NCBI GenBank assembly: GCA_016650115.1
Contig: JAENWI010000005.1
Location: forward strand, 1 to 22,464
DNA length: 22,464 bases
Source: Peptostreptococcaceae bacterium
GTDB taxonomy: Bacteria; Bacillota; Clostridia; Peptostreptococcales; Anaerovoracaceae
Reading direction: 5' to 3'
This document shows positions 1 to 6,787 of the stretch, piece by piece; within the stretch, counting starts at the first letter, position 1, and each line of letters starts with the position of its first letter. The notes under the pieces are model-generated. The model saw only the letters and a program-made list of their open reading frames with translations. It was not told where the DNA came from and searched no databases. Both the position numbers and the translations under genes were made by a program.

Positions 1-250
1 AATGGGAGTCGTTGTGAAAAGGGCCAGATTTTTTCTTACATGCCAGGGGAAGTACTATGGGGGCAAGGATATTGTTGCGGAAACCATTCGGGGCCAGGTT
101 TTACTGCAGGAAAATATCAGAGAGAAAATGACATTAACGGGGGAAGAAAATCAAATGTCAATGTTCAAGTCGGAAAAAGACCTTAGAATTGAAACGGGGG
201 GTGGAATATGGCCAGCTATATCTACGATGCCAGCTTTGAAGGTTTTTTAA
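1..250 (+). CDS. Radical SAM putative DNA modification/repair protein, C-terminal fragment
   Basis: Only the last 82 codons or so are present; the gene starts upstream of the window. The fragment contains VKRARFFLTCQGKYYGG and then a polar tail ending in a TAA at 248-250. From memory this resembles the C-terminal end of the TIGR03916 radical SAM family (about 400 residues), which is thought to act on DNA but has no proven reaction. The strongest support is the neighbour: the next gene is a TIGR03915 protein, and the two families are characteristically adjacent. The reading frames overlap by 43 bp, which suggests translational coupling. The radical SAM CxxxCxxC motif would lie outside the window, so the call rests on the tail and the context. 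Confidence 0.65.
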   Translation, partial: MGVVVKRARFFLTCQGKYYGGKDIVAETIRGQVLLQENIREKMTLTGEENQMSMFKSEKDLRIETGGGIWPAISTMPALKVF

Positions 251-951
251 CATGTGTTTACACCAGCTATTACCAGGAAAAAGCCACCGCTATCAGTTCA
301 AAGGAAGAATATCAAGGCAGCCTAATTGATGAGCCAATTGAAATTGCTACCGATCAGGGAAAGGCAATAAGAGTATACAAAGCGATAGAAAAAAAAATAT
401 CGGTGATTGATTTAAGAAGAATATATCGGGTGTTCAATTCTTCTCTTCCTGGTAAAGAAATGGCTATTTTATCTTATGTTGAATTAGGTTTCAAACTTGG
501 GGATAAAATAAGTTTGTATCACACCGAGCCAATCGTGAAAAAAATCGAGAATGCTCAATACAAGGTGGGAAGAGAAATTGAAAGAATGCTTGGCCTGACC
601 AGGTTTTCTGGATTGAATGGAGGAATTTTGTATGCAAAAATTGAGCCGGAGCATGACATCCTGGAATTTATAGCAGGGCACTTCAGCGACAGATTGAAAA
701 ATGATCCGTTTATCATTCACGACGCAGGAAGAGGGAAAGCCATTATTTCACAGGGAGGAAACTGGTATATTTCCAGTTTTACTGATGAGGATTATCAGGA
801 AATGCCATCCATCAGTAAAGATGAAAATGACATTAGAAAACTATGGAAAAAATATTTTGAAACGATAGCAATCAAGGAAAGATTGAACCCTAAATGTCAA
901 AAGAATTTAATGCCTGTCAGATACTGGAAAAATTTGACGGAAATGCTTTAG
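208..951 (+). CDS. TIGR03915 family putative DNA repair protein (DUF4130)
   Basis: This 247-residue protein opens with YIYDASFEGFLTCVYTSYY, the typical start of the TIGR03915/DUF4130 family. Further family-like blocks are KVGREIERMLGLTRFSGL near residues 112-129, an acidic IEPEHDILEFIAGHFSDRL stretch, FIIHDAGRGKAII, and a C-terminal end NLMPVRYWKNL. In other bacteria the same domain is fused to a UdgX-type uracil-DNA binding domain, which is the basis for the proposed role in DNA repair; the biochemical activity is unknown. The ATG at 208 follows a GGGGGGTGGA ribosome site and overlaps the preceding radical SAM frame by 43 bp, so the two are probably one transcriptional unit. Length and conserved ends suggest it is intact. 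Confidence 0.85.
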   Translation: MASYIYDASFEGFLTCVYTSYYQEKATAISSKEEYQGSLIDEPIEIATDQGKAIRVYKAIEKKISVIDLRRIYRVFNSSLPGKEMAILSYVELGFKLGDKISLYHTEPIVKKIENAQYKVGREIERMLGLTRFSGLNGGILYAKIEPEHDILEFIAGHFSDRLKNDPFIIHDAGRGKAIISQGGNWYISSFTDEDYQEMPSISKDENDIRKLWKKYFETIAIKERLNPKCQKNLMPVRYWKNLTEML

Positions 952-954
952 AAG

Positions 955-983
955 TTGACGATTTGAAGGGTGTGGGCTATACT
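955..983 (+). promoter_or_regulatory. Sigma-A-type promoter for the aminotransferase-sirtuin operon
   Basis: TTGACG at 955-960 and TATACT at 978-983 are separated by exactly 17 bp, a near-consensus pair. The -10 overlaps CTATACTA (977-984), whose reverse complement TAGTATAG lies at 1001-1008. A second TAGTAT at 991-996 is exactly 10 bp upstream of the one at 1001. These repeats could be an operator. The ribosome site AGGAG is at 1011-1015. Confidence 0.75.
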
Positions 984-1021
984 AATGTTATAGTATAAAA
1001 TAGTATAGTGAGGAGCAGAAT

Positions 1022-2227
1022 ATGAAATATTTACTTTCCGACAGAATGCAGGGTATGGAAGCATCTGCAATCAGAGAACTTTTAAAAGTAGCACAGGACC
1101 CGACTGTAATTGCTTTCTCCGCTGGCAATCCGGCACCGGAAAGCTTTCCAATCGCAGAAATGGCAGAAATTTCAGCCTCGATTTATAAGAACTCCCCATC
1201 CAAGGCATTTCAATATGGAATTTCTGAAGGGTATCCTCCGCTTAGAGAATTAACTACAAAACGGCTTAAAGAAAAGCTGAATATTGGTAAGGATTTTGAT
1301 CAGTTAATTATAGTTTCCGGGGCACAGCAAGGAATGGAACTTTCCACTAAAATGCTTACCAATCCAAAGGATACAGTTATATGTGAATCTCCAAGTTTTA
1401 TTGGTTCCATTAATGCCTTTAAATCTTACGATTTAAATTTAAAATCAGTGGAGATGGATGAGATGGGGATTGTTCCTGAATCGCTTGAAGCTATTGTAAA
1501 AGAAGACAACCGGGTAAGATTTTTGTATACAATTCCCACCTTCCAAAACCCGTCAGGGAGAACAATGACTCTGGAAAGAAGGAAAAAAATCCTGGAGCTT
1601 GCCAGGAAATACGACTTTCTTATATTGGAAGACAATCCTTATGGGGAGTTGCGGTATACTGGGGAGGAAATTCCTACAATTAAGAGCTTAGATGATGAAG
1701 GCCGTGTTATTTACGTTGGATCCTATTCGAAAGTGCTTGCACCAGGAATCAGAATCGGGTTTATTTGCGCACACAAGGACATCATTGCAAAAATGGTTAT
1801 TGCAAAACAGGTGTCGGATGTTCATACCAATCAGTTCTTTATGATGGTTGCAGCTGAATATCTGGAAAAGTGCGATCTTGATCAGCATATACTAAACGTA
1901 AGAAAACTGTATAAGAACAAGCTTGACTTAATGGCTGGCTGTATTGAAAAATATTTCCCTGAAGAGGTGATTTTTCATAAACCGGATGGTGGACTATTTT
2001 TATGGTGTCAGCTTCCAGAAGGCTATGATGCAATGGGACTATGTAAATTAGCGGGTGAAAAGAAGGTTTCAATTGTTCCGGGAAGAGTTTTTGAAGTGGA
2101 TGATAAAGAAATTTCAGGAACATTCAGAATGAACTTTTCTACGCCGAGTGATGAGAATATCGTGAAGGGTGTGGAAATTTTAGGGGCTGTATTAAAGGAA
2201 TATCTGAAAAACAATAAACCAGTTTAG
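1022..2227 (+). CDS. PLP-dependent aminotransferase, class I/II (2-aminoadipate/aromatic type)
   Basis: The 401-residue protein has the fold-type I aminotransferase layout of the MocR/LysN-like group: AFSAGNPAPESFP near the N-terminus, SGAQQGMEL for the cofactor phosphate, TFQNPSGR with Asn176, ILEDNPYGELRY with Asp204 and Tyr207, and SYSKVLAPGIRIGF with Lys237 as the Schiff-base lysine. The C-terminal FRMNFSTP should supply the carboxylate-binding arginine. Such enzymes transfer amino groups between amino acids and 2-oxoglutarate in the cytosol; the true substrate (aminoadipate, aromatic or branched-chain) cannot be read from sequence. The ATG is 6 bp downstream of AGGAG. Its own strong promoter lies just upstream, and the sirtuin gene follows 11 bp downstream, so both are probably co-transcribed. 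Confidence 0.92.
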   Translation: MKYLLSDRMQGMEASAIRELLKVAQDPTVIAFSAGNPAPESFPIAEMAEISASIYKNSPSKAFQYGISEGYPPLRELTTKRLKEKLNIGKDFDQLIIVSGAQQGMELSTKMLTNPKDTVICESPSFIGSINAFKSYDLNLKSVEMDEMGIVPESLEAIVKEDNRVRFLYTIPTFQNPSGRTMTLERRKKILELARKYDFLILEDNPYGELRYTGEEIPTIKSLDDEGRVIYVGSYSKVLAPGIRIGFICAHKDIIAKMVIAKQVSDVHTNQFFMMVAAEYLEKCDLDQHILNVRKLYKNKLDLMAGCIEKYFPEEVIFHKPDGGLFLWCQLPEGYDAMGLCKLAGEKKVSIVPGRVFEVDDKEISGTFRMNFSTPSDENIVKGVEILGAVLKEYLKNNKPV

Positions 2228-2238
2228 AGTGTGAAATA

Positions 2239-2958
2239 ATGGACAACAGACTAAAAAAAATTATTAAAGAAAGCGAAAGCATTGTATTTTTTGGGGGTGC
2301 AGGCGTATCAACTGAAAGTGGAATCCCCGACTTCAGATCAGAGTCGGGGCTTTACTTTGCTAAGCAGAAATACGGTTATTCGCCAGAAGAGATTCTTTCT
2401 CACACTTTTTTCATGAATAAAACAGAATTGTTCTTTGATTATTACAGAAACAATATGATTTATTTGGAAGCGAGACCAAACCAGGCCCATATTACACTGG
2501 CACGCCTTGAGGCACAGGGAAAGATCAAGGCAGTAATCACTCAAAACATCGATGGTCTGCATACAATCGCAGGGAGTGAAATAGTGTACGAACTCCATGG
2601 CTCTGTCAGAAAAAACAAGTGCATGAAATGTAATGCCAAATACAACATTGAATATATTGTTAATTCCAAAGAAATGATTCCACGCTGCGAAAAATGTGGA
2701 GGGATAATAAAACCTGATGTGGTTTTATATGAAGAAGGTTTAGATGATGCTACAGTAAAAGCCTCTGTAAATGCAATCGGCAATGCAGATACGCTGATTG
2801 TCGGCGGAACCTCTTTAGTAGTATATCCGGCAGCAGGGCTTTTGAATTACTTTAAAGGAAAAGAAATAGTTCTGATAAATAAGTCGGAAACTGGATATGA
2901 CGAAAGAGCGTCGCTGGTGATTAATGATAGCATCGGAAAGGTTTTGGGGAATGAATGA
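2239..2958 (+). CDS. cobB: NAD-dependent protein deacylase, Sir2 family
   Basis: The 239-residue protein has the complete sirtuin signature: GGAGVSTESGIPDFRS (residues 19-34) for NAD binding, TQNIDGLH (101-108), the catalytic His120 in LHGS, and four zinc cysteines Cys128, Cys131, Cys150 and Cys153. VVLYEE and GGTSLVVYPAAGL complete the Rossmann half. The enzyme removes acetyl or other acyl groups from lysines using NAD, giving nicotinamide and O-acyl-ADP-ribose; bacterial members often control acetyl-CoA synthetase and other metabolic enzymes. It starts 11 bp after the aminotransferase stop with only a weak ribosome site (GAGTGTG), consistent with coupled translation. Nothing suggests truncation. 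The precise acyl preference is not visible. Confidence 0.93.
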   Translation: MDNRLKKIIKESESIVFFGGAGVSTESGIPDFRSESGLYFAKQKYGYSPEEILSHTFFMNKTELFFDYYRNNMIYLEARPNQAHITLARLEAQGKIKAVITQNIDGLHTIAGSEIVYELHGSVRKNKCMKCNAKYNIEYIVNSKEMIPRCEKCGGIIKPDVVLYEEGLDDATVKASVNAIGNADTLIVGGTSLVVYPAAGLLNYFKGKEIVLINKSETGYDERASLVINDSIGKVLGNE

Positions 2959-2976
2959 TAGATCAGGGCTTGGCTG

Positions 2977-3004
2977 TTTTGCTTTGGGTAAAACGTGGTA
3001 TAAT
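2977..3004 (+). promoter_or_regulatory. Extended -10 promoter for the surE operon
   Basis: A consensus TATAAT at 2999-3004 is preceded by TG at 2996-2997, an extended -10. The best -35 is weak (TTTTGC at 2977-2982, 16 bp spacer). The ribosome site AAAGGA is at 3023-3028. Confidence 0.6.
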
Positions 3005-3039
3005 TATATATTGGGGAAAAAGAAAGGAATTTATTTAAA

Positions 3040-3804
3040 ATGAAAATATTAGTAGCAAATGATGACGGAATCAGGGCAGAGGGAATTTACCAACTGGTAA
3101 GAGCACTTTCTTCAGTCGCGGATATATATGTGTGTGCACCTGACGTACAAAGAAGTGCAAGCGGTCACAGTATAAGCATAGGGATGCCACTCAAAATTGA
3201 GGAAGTACAGTTTGAGAACGCAAAAATGGCACTGGAGATTACGGGTACTCCAGCTGATTGCGTAAAACTGGGGTTGAAGGTTTTAGGAAATAAAGGGATT
3301 AAAATTGATATGGTATTCTCAGGAATAAATCATGGCGGAAATTTAGGAACGGACACTTTATATTCGGGAACTGTTTCTGCTGCAATTGAAGGAGCTTTTA
3401 ACGGAATCCCTTCCATAGCTGTTTCCGTAAATGACCACGCTCCGACGAGCTTTGAATATGCCTGTGATTTGGCGGTAAAAACATTAAAAAAAGTATATGG
3501 AAAATTAGACTGTGACACAGTGCTTAACATTAATGTCCCTAATTTGCCAGCTGAACAAGTGAAAGGCCTTAAATATACAAGACTGGGAAAGCGCGAGTAT
3601 GAAAACTGGTTTAGAGAAGAAAAAAACGAAGAAGGCAATAAGGAATATTGGTACTCGGGAGTACCGGTAATATATGAAAATCTGGCAGAGGATATAGACG
3701 TCATATCTATGCAGGATGGTTATGCATCAATAACACCATTGCATTATGACCTTACAAGCCACAAGCTATTAGATGAATTAAAGAAGTGGGGGATTGAGGA
3801 ATGA
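3040..3804 (+). CDS. surE: 5'/3'-nucleotidase SurE
   Basis: The 254-residue protein begins MKILVANDDGIRAEGI, diagnostic of SurE. Metal ligands line up as Asp8, Asp9, Ser39 (in QRSASGHSIS) and Asn97 (in SGINHGGNLG); TLYSGTVSAAIEG follows as in the family. SurE is a cytosolic divalent-metal nucleoside monophosphate phosphatase, sometimes also acting on polyphosphate, linked to survival under stress. Length is normal. The ATG lies 11 bp after AAAGGA and about 35 bp after an extended -10 promoter. The last codons overlap the next start by 4 bp (ATGA at 3801-3804), so it heads a three-gene operon with an isochorismatase-fold hydrolase and a DUF2156 protein. Confidence 0.95.
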   Translation: MKILVANDDGIRAEGIYQLVRALSSVADIYVCAPDVQRSASGHSISIGMPLKIEEVQFENAKMALEITGTPADCVKLGLKVLGNKGIKIDMVFSGINHGGNLGTDTLYSGTVSAAIEGAFNGIPSIAVSVNDHAPTSFEYACDLAVKTLKKVYGKLDCDTVLNINVPNLPAEQVKGLKYTRLGKREYENWFREEKNEEGNKEYWYSGVPVIYENLAEDIDVISMQDGYASITPLHYDLTSHKLLDELKKWGIEE

Positions 3805-4355
3805 TGGATTTGAAAATTAAAAAAGAGGATGCTGTTTTAGTTGTTATAGATTTGCAGGAAAGATTGATGCCTGCAATGAAAAACAGTCAGGAACTTGAAC
3901 AAAAAATGGTCAAACTTATAAAAGGGTGTGGTGTGTTGGGGTTGCCAGTCATAACCACGCAGCAATATACAAAGGGATTGGGAGAAACAATCGGATCAAT
4001 TAAAGAGGCGATGGGTGAGAATTTTTTGCCAATTGAAAAAACCAGCTTTAGCGCCATGGGTGAACCGAATTTTGTGGAAATACTTGAAAACAGTGGGAAA
4101 AGGACGGTTATTCTTACTGGCATCGAGGCCCATGTTTGTGTTCAGCAGACAGCACTGGATTTGCTTGAAAAAGGATTTCGCGTCTTTTTAGTGAATGATG
4201 CTGTCTCTTCAAGAGATAATACTGACAAGAAATATGCCCAGAGAAGAATCTGTGAAGCAGGAGCCGTAGGAACAACATATGAAGCCATACTATTTGAACT
4301 TTTAGGCGGGGCAAAAGAAGAAGGATTTAAGAAAATTTCCGAGATTGTGAAATAA
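3801..4355 (+). CDS. Isochorismatase-family cysteine hydrolase
   Basis: This 184-residue protein shows the cysteine hydrolase triad: Asp17 in LVVIDLQERLMP, Lys80 in IEKTSFSAM, and Cys113 in TGIEAHVCVQQTALDL, with the usual preceding cis-peptide region. The family includes isochorismatases, nicotinamidases and many uncharacterised amidases; this short form resembles the generic YcaC-like hydrolases rather than a dedicated siderophore enzyme, and no siderophore genes are nearby. The first ATG overlaps the surE stop by 4 bp and sits very close to GAGG (3796-3799). The second ATG at 3804 has better spacing, so the protein may start one residue later. Its substrate is unknown. Confidence 0.88.
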   Translation: MMDLKIKKEDAVLVVIDLQERLMPAMKNSQELEQKMVKLIKGCGVLGLPVITTQQYTKGLGETIGSIKEAMGENFLPIEKTSFSAMGEPNFVEILENSGKRTVILTGIEAHVCVQQTALDLLEKGFRVFLVNDAVSSRDNTDKKYAQRRICEAGAVGTTYEAILFELLGGAKEEGFKKISEIVK

Positions 4356-4356
4356 T

Positions 4357-5289
4357 ATGTTTATGTTGAATAATAAGATTACAATAGAGAGCAGAGCAAT
4401 CCTTGAGAAATTCCTAGGCGGCTTCGATTACAACACCTCAGGTATGTCGTTTTCATCTTTATACATGTGGCGGGATATTAACGATTTCTGCTGGCAGAAA
4501 ATAGGAGACTATATTTGTATTTCGGGGCTCAGCCATTTGGAGGTTGATAAACAGGAACCATTTCTATTTCCTCCATTAACTAATAATGGCAAGTATGATT
4601 CTTCCTCTTTGAGAAAAACAATTTATGCTGCGAAGAAAATATTTGAAGACAAAGGGTATGAATTTTCTATCAGACTCATGCCAAAACACATGATAGAAAT
4701 AATAGAAGAAGCCTGCCCAGGTGAAATTGATTTTCTGGATGACAGGCCAAATTACGATTATGTTTATACAAAGCAGAGCTTGATTGAACTGAAAGGAAGA
4801 AGCCTACACAGCAAAAAGAACCATCTTAATTATTTTTTTAACAATTATTCGTATGAATATGTCAAGTTGACGTCGTCCATGGCAGATAAAGCCATGAAAT
4901 TCATTGAAGAGTTTAATAAAAGGAAGAAATTATCTGAGCATGAGATGAAGCTGCTGAAAATGGAAGAGAGAGCAATGCTTCATGCTTTTCAAAATTTAGA
5001 AAAAGTTGGGTATTTAGCAGGAGCAATTATTATAGATGGAAAAATTGAAGCACTCAGTATTGGAGGTCAAATTAACAAAAACACTGTAACCGTTCACGTG
5101 GAAAAGGCTAATACTGATTTTCGGGGGATATACCAGGCAATTAATAGTGAATTCTGCAAACATATGCCGGCGGAAATAACTTTAGTAAACAGAGAAGAAG
5201 ACATGGATATTATGAATTTAAGAAAAGCGAAATTGTCATATAAGCCTATTTGGATGGAAGAAAATTATATAGGAATCTTCAAAAAATAA
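4357..5289 (+). CDS. DUF2156 domain protein (phosphatidylglycerol lysyltransferase-like GNAT fold)
   Basis: The 310-residue protein matches the stand-alone DUF2156 family of Clostridia: an N-terminal half with SGMSFSSLYMWRDIND and FLFPPLTN, then YDYVYTKQSLIELKGRSLHSKKNHLNYF near residues 127-155, and a C-terminal acetyltransferase-like half including EALSIGGQINKNTVTVHVEKA and IYQAINSEF. The fold resembles the C-terminal domain of MprF, the aminoacyl-phosphatidylglycerol synthase, but there are no membrane segments here, so a lipid aminoacylation role is unproven; aminoacyl-tRNA-dependent transfer is a guess from the family. It starts 1 bp after the previous stop with no strong ribosome site, implying coupled translation. 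A second in-frame ATG at 4363 is an alternative start. Confidence 0.85.
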   Translation: MFMLNNKITIESRAILEKFLGGFDYNTSGMSFSSLYMWRDINDFCWQKIGDYICISGLSHLEVDKQEPFLFPPLTNNGKYDSSSLRKTIYAAKKIFEDKGYEFSIRLMPKHMIEIIEEACPGEIDFLDDRPNYDYVYTKQSLIELKGRSLHSKKNHLNYFFNNYSYEYVKLTSSMADKAMKFIEEFNKRKKLSEHEMKLLKMEERAMLHAFQNLEKVGYLAGAIIIDGKIEALSIGGQINKNTVTVHVEKANTDFRGIYQAINSEFCKHMPAEITLVNREEDMDIMNLRKAKLSYKPIWMEENYIGIFKK

Positions 5290-5331
5290 ATAAATTGGAA
5301 AAGTTCAGAATAATTGGAATATCTCAGAAAA

Positions 5332-5349
5332 TCGTTAAAACATTAACTT
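5332..5349 (+). promoter_or_regulatory. Candidate Rex operator upstream of thiolase
   Basis: GTTAA-N4-TTAAC is a perfect inverted core at 5334-5347 inside an 18-bp site matching 11 of 14 fixed positions of the clostridial Rex consensus TTGTTAA-N4-TTAACAA. A second, weaker match (10 of 14; TTGAATT, 4 bp, TTAACAA) is at 5399-5416, just after the -10. Rex is known to repress thl and butyryl-CoA genes in clostridia; its action here is inferred. Confidence 0.45.
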
Positions 5350-5352
5350 GTG

Positions 5353-5381
5353 TTTTAAAACCGAAAATAATGGAGTATAAT
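5353..5381 (+). promoter_or_regulatory. Probable thiolase promoter
   Basis: A consensus TATAAT lies at 5376-5381, with a weak -35 (TTTTAA at 5353-5358) at 17 bp. The strong ribosome site AGGAGG at 5429-5434 is 6 bp from the thiolase ATG. The weak -35 sits next to the candidate Rex site. Confidence 0.55.
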
Positions 5382-5440
5382 TAAAGCATATTAATTATTT
5401 GAATTTGGGTTAACAATACTTTAAAATTAGGAGGAACAGT

Positions 5441-6619
5441 ATGAGAGAAGTAGTAATAGTAAGTGCAGTAAGAACTCCAATAGGGAGTTTTGGTGGAGTT
5501 TTAAAAGGTACAAAAGCAGTAACCTTGGGAGCAGTAGCAGTAAAAGAAGCAATTAAGAGAGCGGGTATTGACCCTGCAATCATTGATGAAGTTGTATTTG
5601 GTAATGTACTTCAGGGTGGACTTGGACAAAATGTTGCACGACAAGTTTCAATGGCAGCAGGAATCCCAAAGGAAGTTCCATCAATGACAATTAATAAAGT
5701 GTGTGGATCAGGACTGAGAGCGATTGGACTCGCAGCATCTATAATAAAAGCGGGAGATGCTGATATTATTGTTGCTGGTGGTACAGAAAGCATGTCGCTT
5801 TCAAACTACGCCATACCGGCAGCAAGATGGGGCGCTAGGATGGGTGACAATAAAATTGTAGATATGATGACAAATGACGGCCTTATGGATGCTTTTAATG
5901 AATATCATATGGGTGTTACAGCAGAAAATATTTGTGAACAGTGGAATTTAACAAGAGAAGAGCTGGATGCTTTTTCAGCAAATTCACAGCAGAAAGCAGA
6001 AGTTGCAGTAACTTCCGGAAGATTTAAAGATGAAATCGTCCCTGTAGTTATACCAGGCAAAAAGGGAGATATAGTTTTCGATACGGATGAGGGTCCTAGG
6101 TTTGGAACAACAAAAGAAAGTCTTGGCAAGTTAAGACCAGCTTTCAAAAAAGAAGGTGGAATGGTTACTGCAGGTAATTCTTCCGGTATTAACGATGCAG
6201 GAGCAGCGGTAATCGTTATGTCAAAAGAGAAAGCTGATGAATTAGGAATTAAATATCTTTGTAAAGTGAAGGGTTATGCCTCAGTGGGCGTTGATCCAAG
6301 CATTATGGGTATTGGTCCGGTTCCTGCTACAAAAAAAGCATTGGAAATTGCTGGTTTGACAGTTGCAGAGCTTGACCTTATTGAAGCAAATGAGGCATTT
6401 GCAGCACAATCAGTTGCAGTTGGAAAAGAACTTGGATTTGATCCCGCAAAATTAAATGTTAATGGTGGAGCAATTGCACTTGGACATCCAATCGGATCAT
6501 CCGGATGCAGAATATTTGTAACACTTATTCACGAAATGCAGAAGAGAGACTCTAAATATGGCCTTGCTACTCTTTGCATTGGTGGCGGACAAGGAACAGC
6601 ACTGATCGTTGAAAGGTAA
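5441..6619 (+). CDS. thlA: Acetyl-CoA C-acetyltransferase (biosynthetic thiolase)
   Basis: The 392-residue protein is a full-length thiolase. It has Cys88 (NKVCGSGLRAIGLA) as nucleophile, His349 in GGAIALGHPIGSSGCR, and Cys379 in CIGGGQGTALIVER, plus NEAFAAQ near the active site. It condenses two acetyl-CoA to acetoacetyl-CoA, the entry to butyrate/butanol fermentation or, in reverse, to acetoacetate breakdown; length and motif spacing fit the short-chain biosynthetic class. It stands alone between DUF2156 and convergent cvpA, with its own promoter, two possible Rex sites and a near-ideal ribosome site, so high expression tied to redox state is likely. Its TAA stop (6617-6619) runs directly into a 31-bp dispersed palindromic repeat. 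The symbol thlA rather than atoB is by clostridial convention. Confidence 0.95.
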   Translation: MREVVIVSAVRTPIGSFGGVLKGTKAVTLGAVAVKEAIKRAGIDPAIIDEVVFGNVLQGGLGQNVARQVSMAAGIPKEVPSMTINKVCGSGLRAIGLAASIIKAGDADIIVAGGTESMSLSNYAIPAARWGARMGDNKIVDMMTNDGLMDAFNEYHMGVTAENICEQWNLTREELDAFSANSQQKAEVAVTSGRFKDEIVPVVIPGKKGDIVFDTDEGPRFGTTKESLGKLRPAFKKEGGMVTAGNSSGINDAGAAVIVMSKEKADELGIKYLCKVKGYASVGVDPSIMGIGPVPATKKALEIAGLTVAELDLIEANEAFAAQSVAVGKELGFDPAKLNVNGGAIALGHPIGSSGCRIFVTLIHEMQKRDSKYGLATLCIGGGQGTALIVER

Positions 6620-6648
6620 GCCCATTATAAGCATCCGACATTGGGCTT
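6618..6648 (+). repeat. 31-bp dispersed palindromic repeat, copy A (single unit)
   Basis: The unit runs from AAGCCCATTATAAGCA to ATTGGGCTT; its ends are inverted repeats (AAGCCCA/TGGGCTT). It matches 28 of 31 bases of 21244-21274 and 27 of 31 of the reverse complement of 21276-21306. The first two bases are the last two of the thlA stop codon. A small hairpin, GGGTTT/AAACCC, follows at 6649-6664. Confidence 0.8.
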
Positions 6649-6681
6649 GGGTTTTCTGAAACCCTTGCAATTACTCAAGTA

Positions 6682-6722
6682 AAAAAAAGTTATCCACAGA
6701 AAACCTGTGGATAACTTTTTTT
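6682..6722 (+). terminator. Bidirectional intrinsic terminator containing paired DnaA-box sequences
   Basis: An 18-bp perfect stem (6682-6699 with 6705-6722) has a 5-nt loop, with an A7 tract on the left and a T7 tract on the right, so it can terminate in both directions between convergent thlA and cvpA. The stem core carries TTATCCACA at 6690-6698 and its reverse complement at 6706-6714, the exact DnaA-box consensus. Confidence 0.85.
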
Positions 6723-6755
6723 AGTATGCCCAGTATGGGCGACGTTGCTTACATT

Positions 6756-6780
6756 AACTTAACTTAATTCAACTTAACTC
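6756..6780. repeat. Short 5-bp tandem repeat
   Basis: Five successive 5-mers read AACTT, AACTT, AATTC, AACTT, AACTC, immediately beyond the cvpA stop. A small GCCCA-GTA-TGGGC hairpin lies upstream at 6728-6740. No function is apparent. Confidence 0.6.
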
Positions 6781-6787
6781 TTGAGCA

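Noticed and set aside
208..250. Programmed frameshift joining the first two genes
   Set aside because: The overlap has a separate ATG with a ribosome site and no clear slippery heptamer plus structure; the two families are normally separate proteins.
3330..3704. 124-residue minus-strand open frame
   Set aside because: It lies wholly inside surE, whose catalytic residues are all present on the other strand.
3801..4355. Nicotinamidase partnering the sirtuin
   Set aside because: The nearby sirtuin makes nicotinamide, but this protein lacks the nicotinamidase zinc-binding Asp-x-His pattern that I would expect; it stays a generic isochorismatase-fold hydrolase.
6682..6722. Replication origin suggested by DnaA-box sequences
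   Set aside because: Only three perfect boxes occur, all in terminator stems, with no dnaA/dnaN, AT-rich unwinding region or box cluster nearby.
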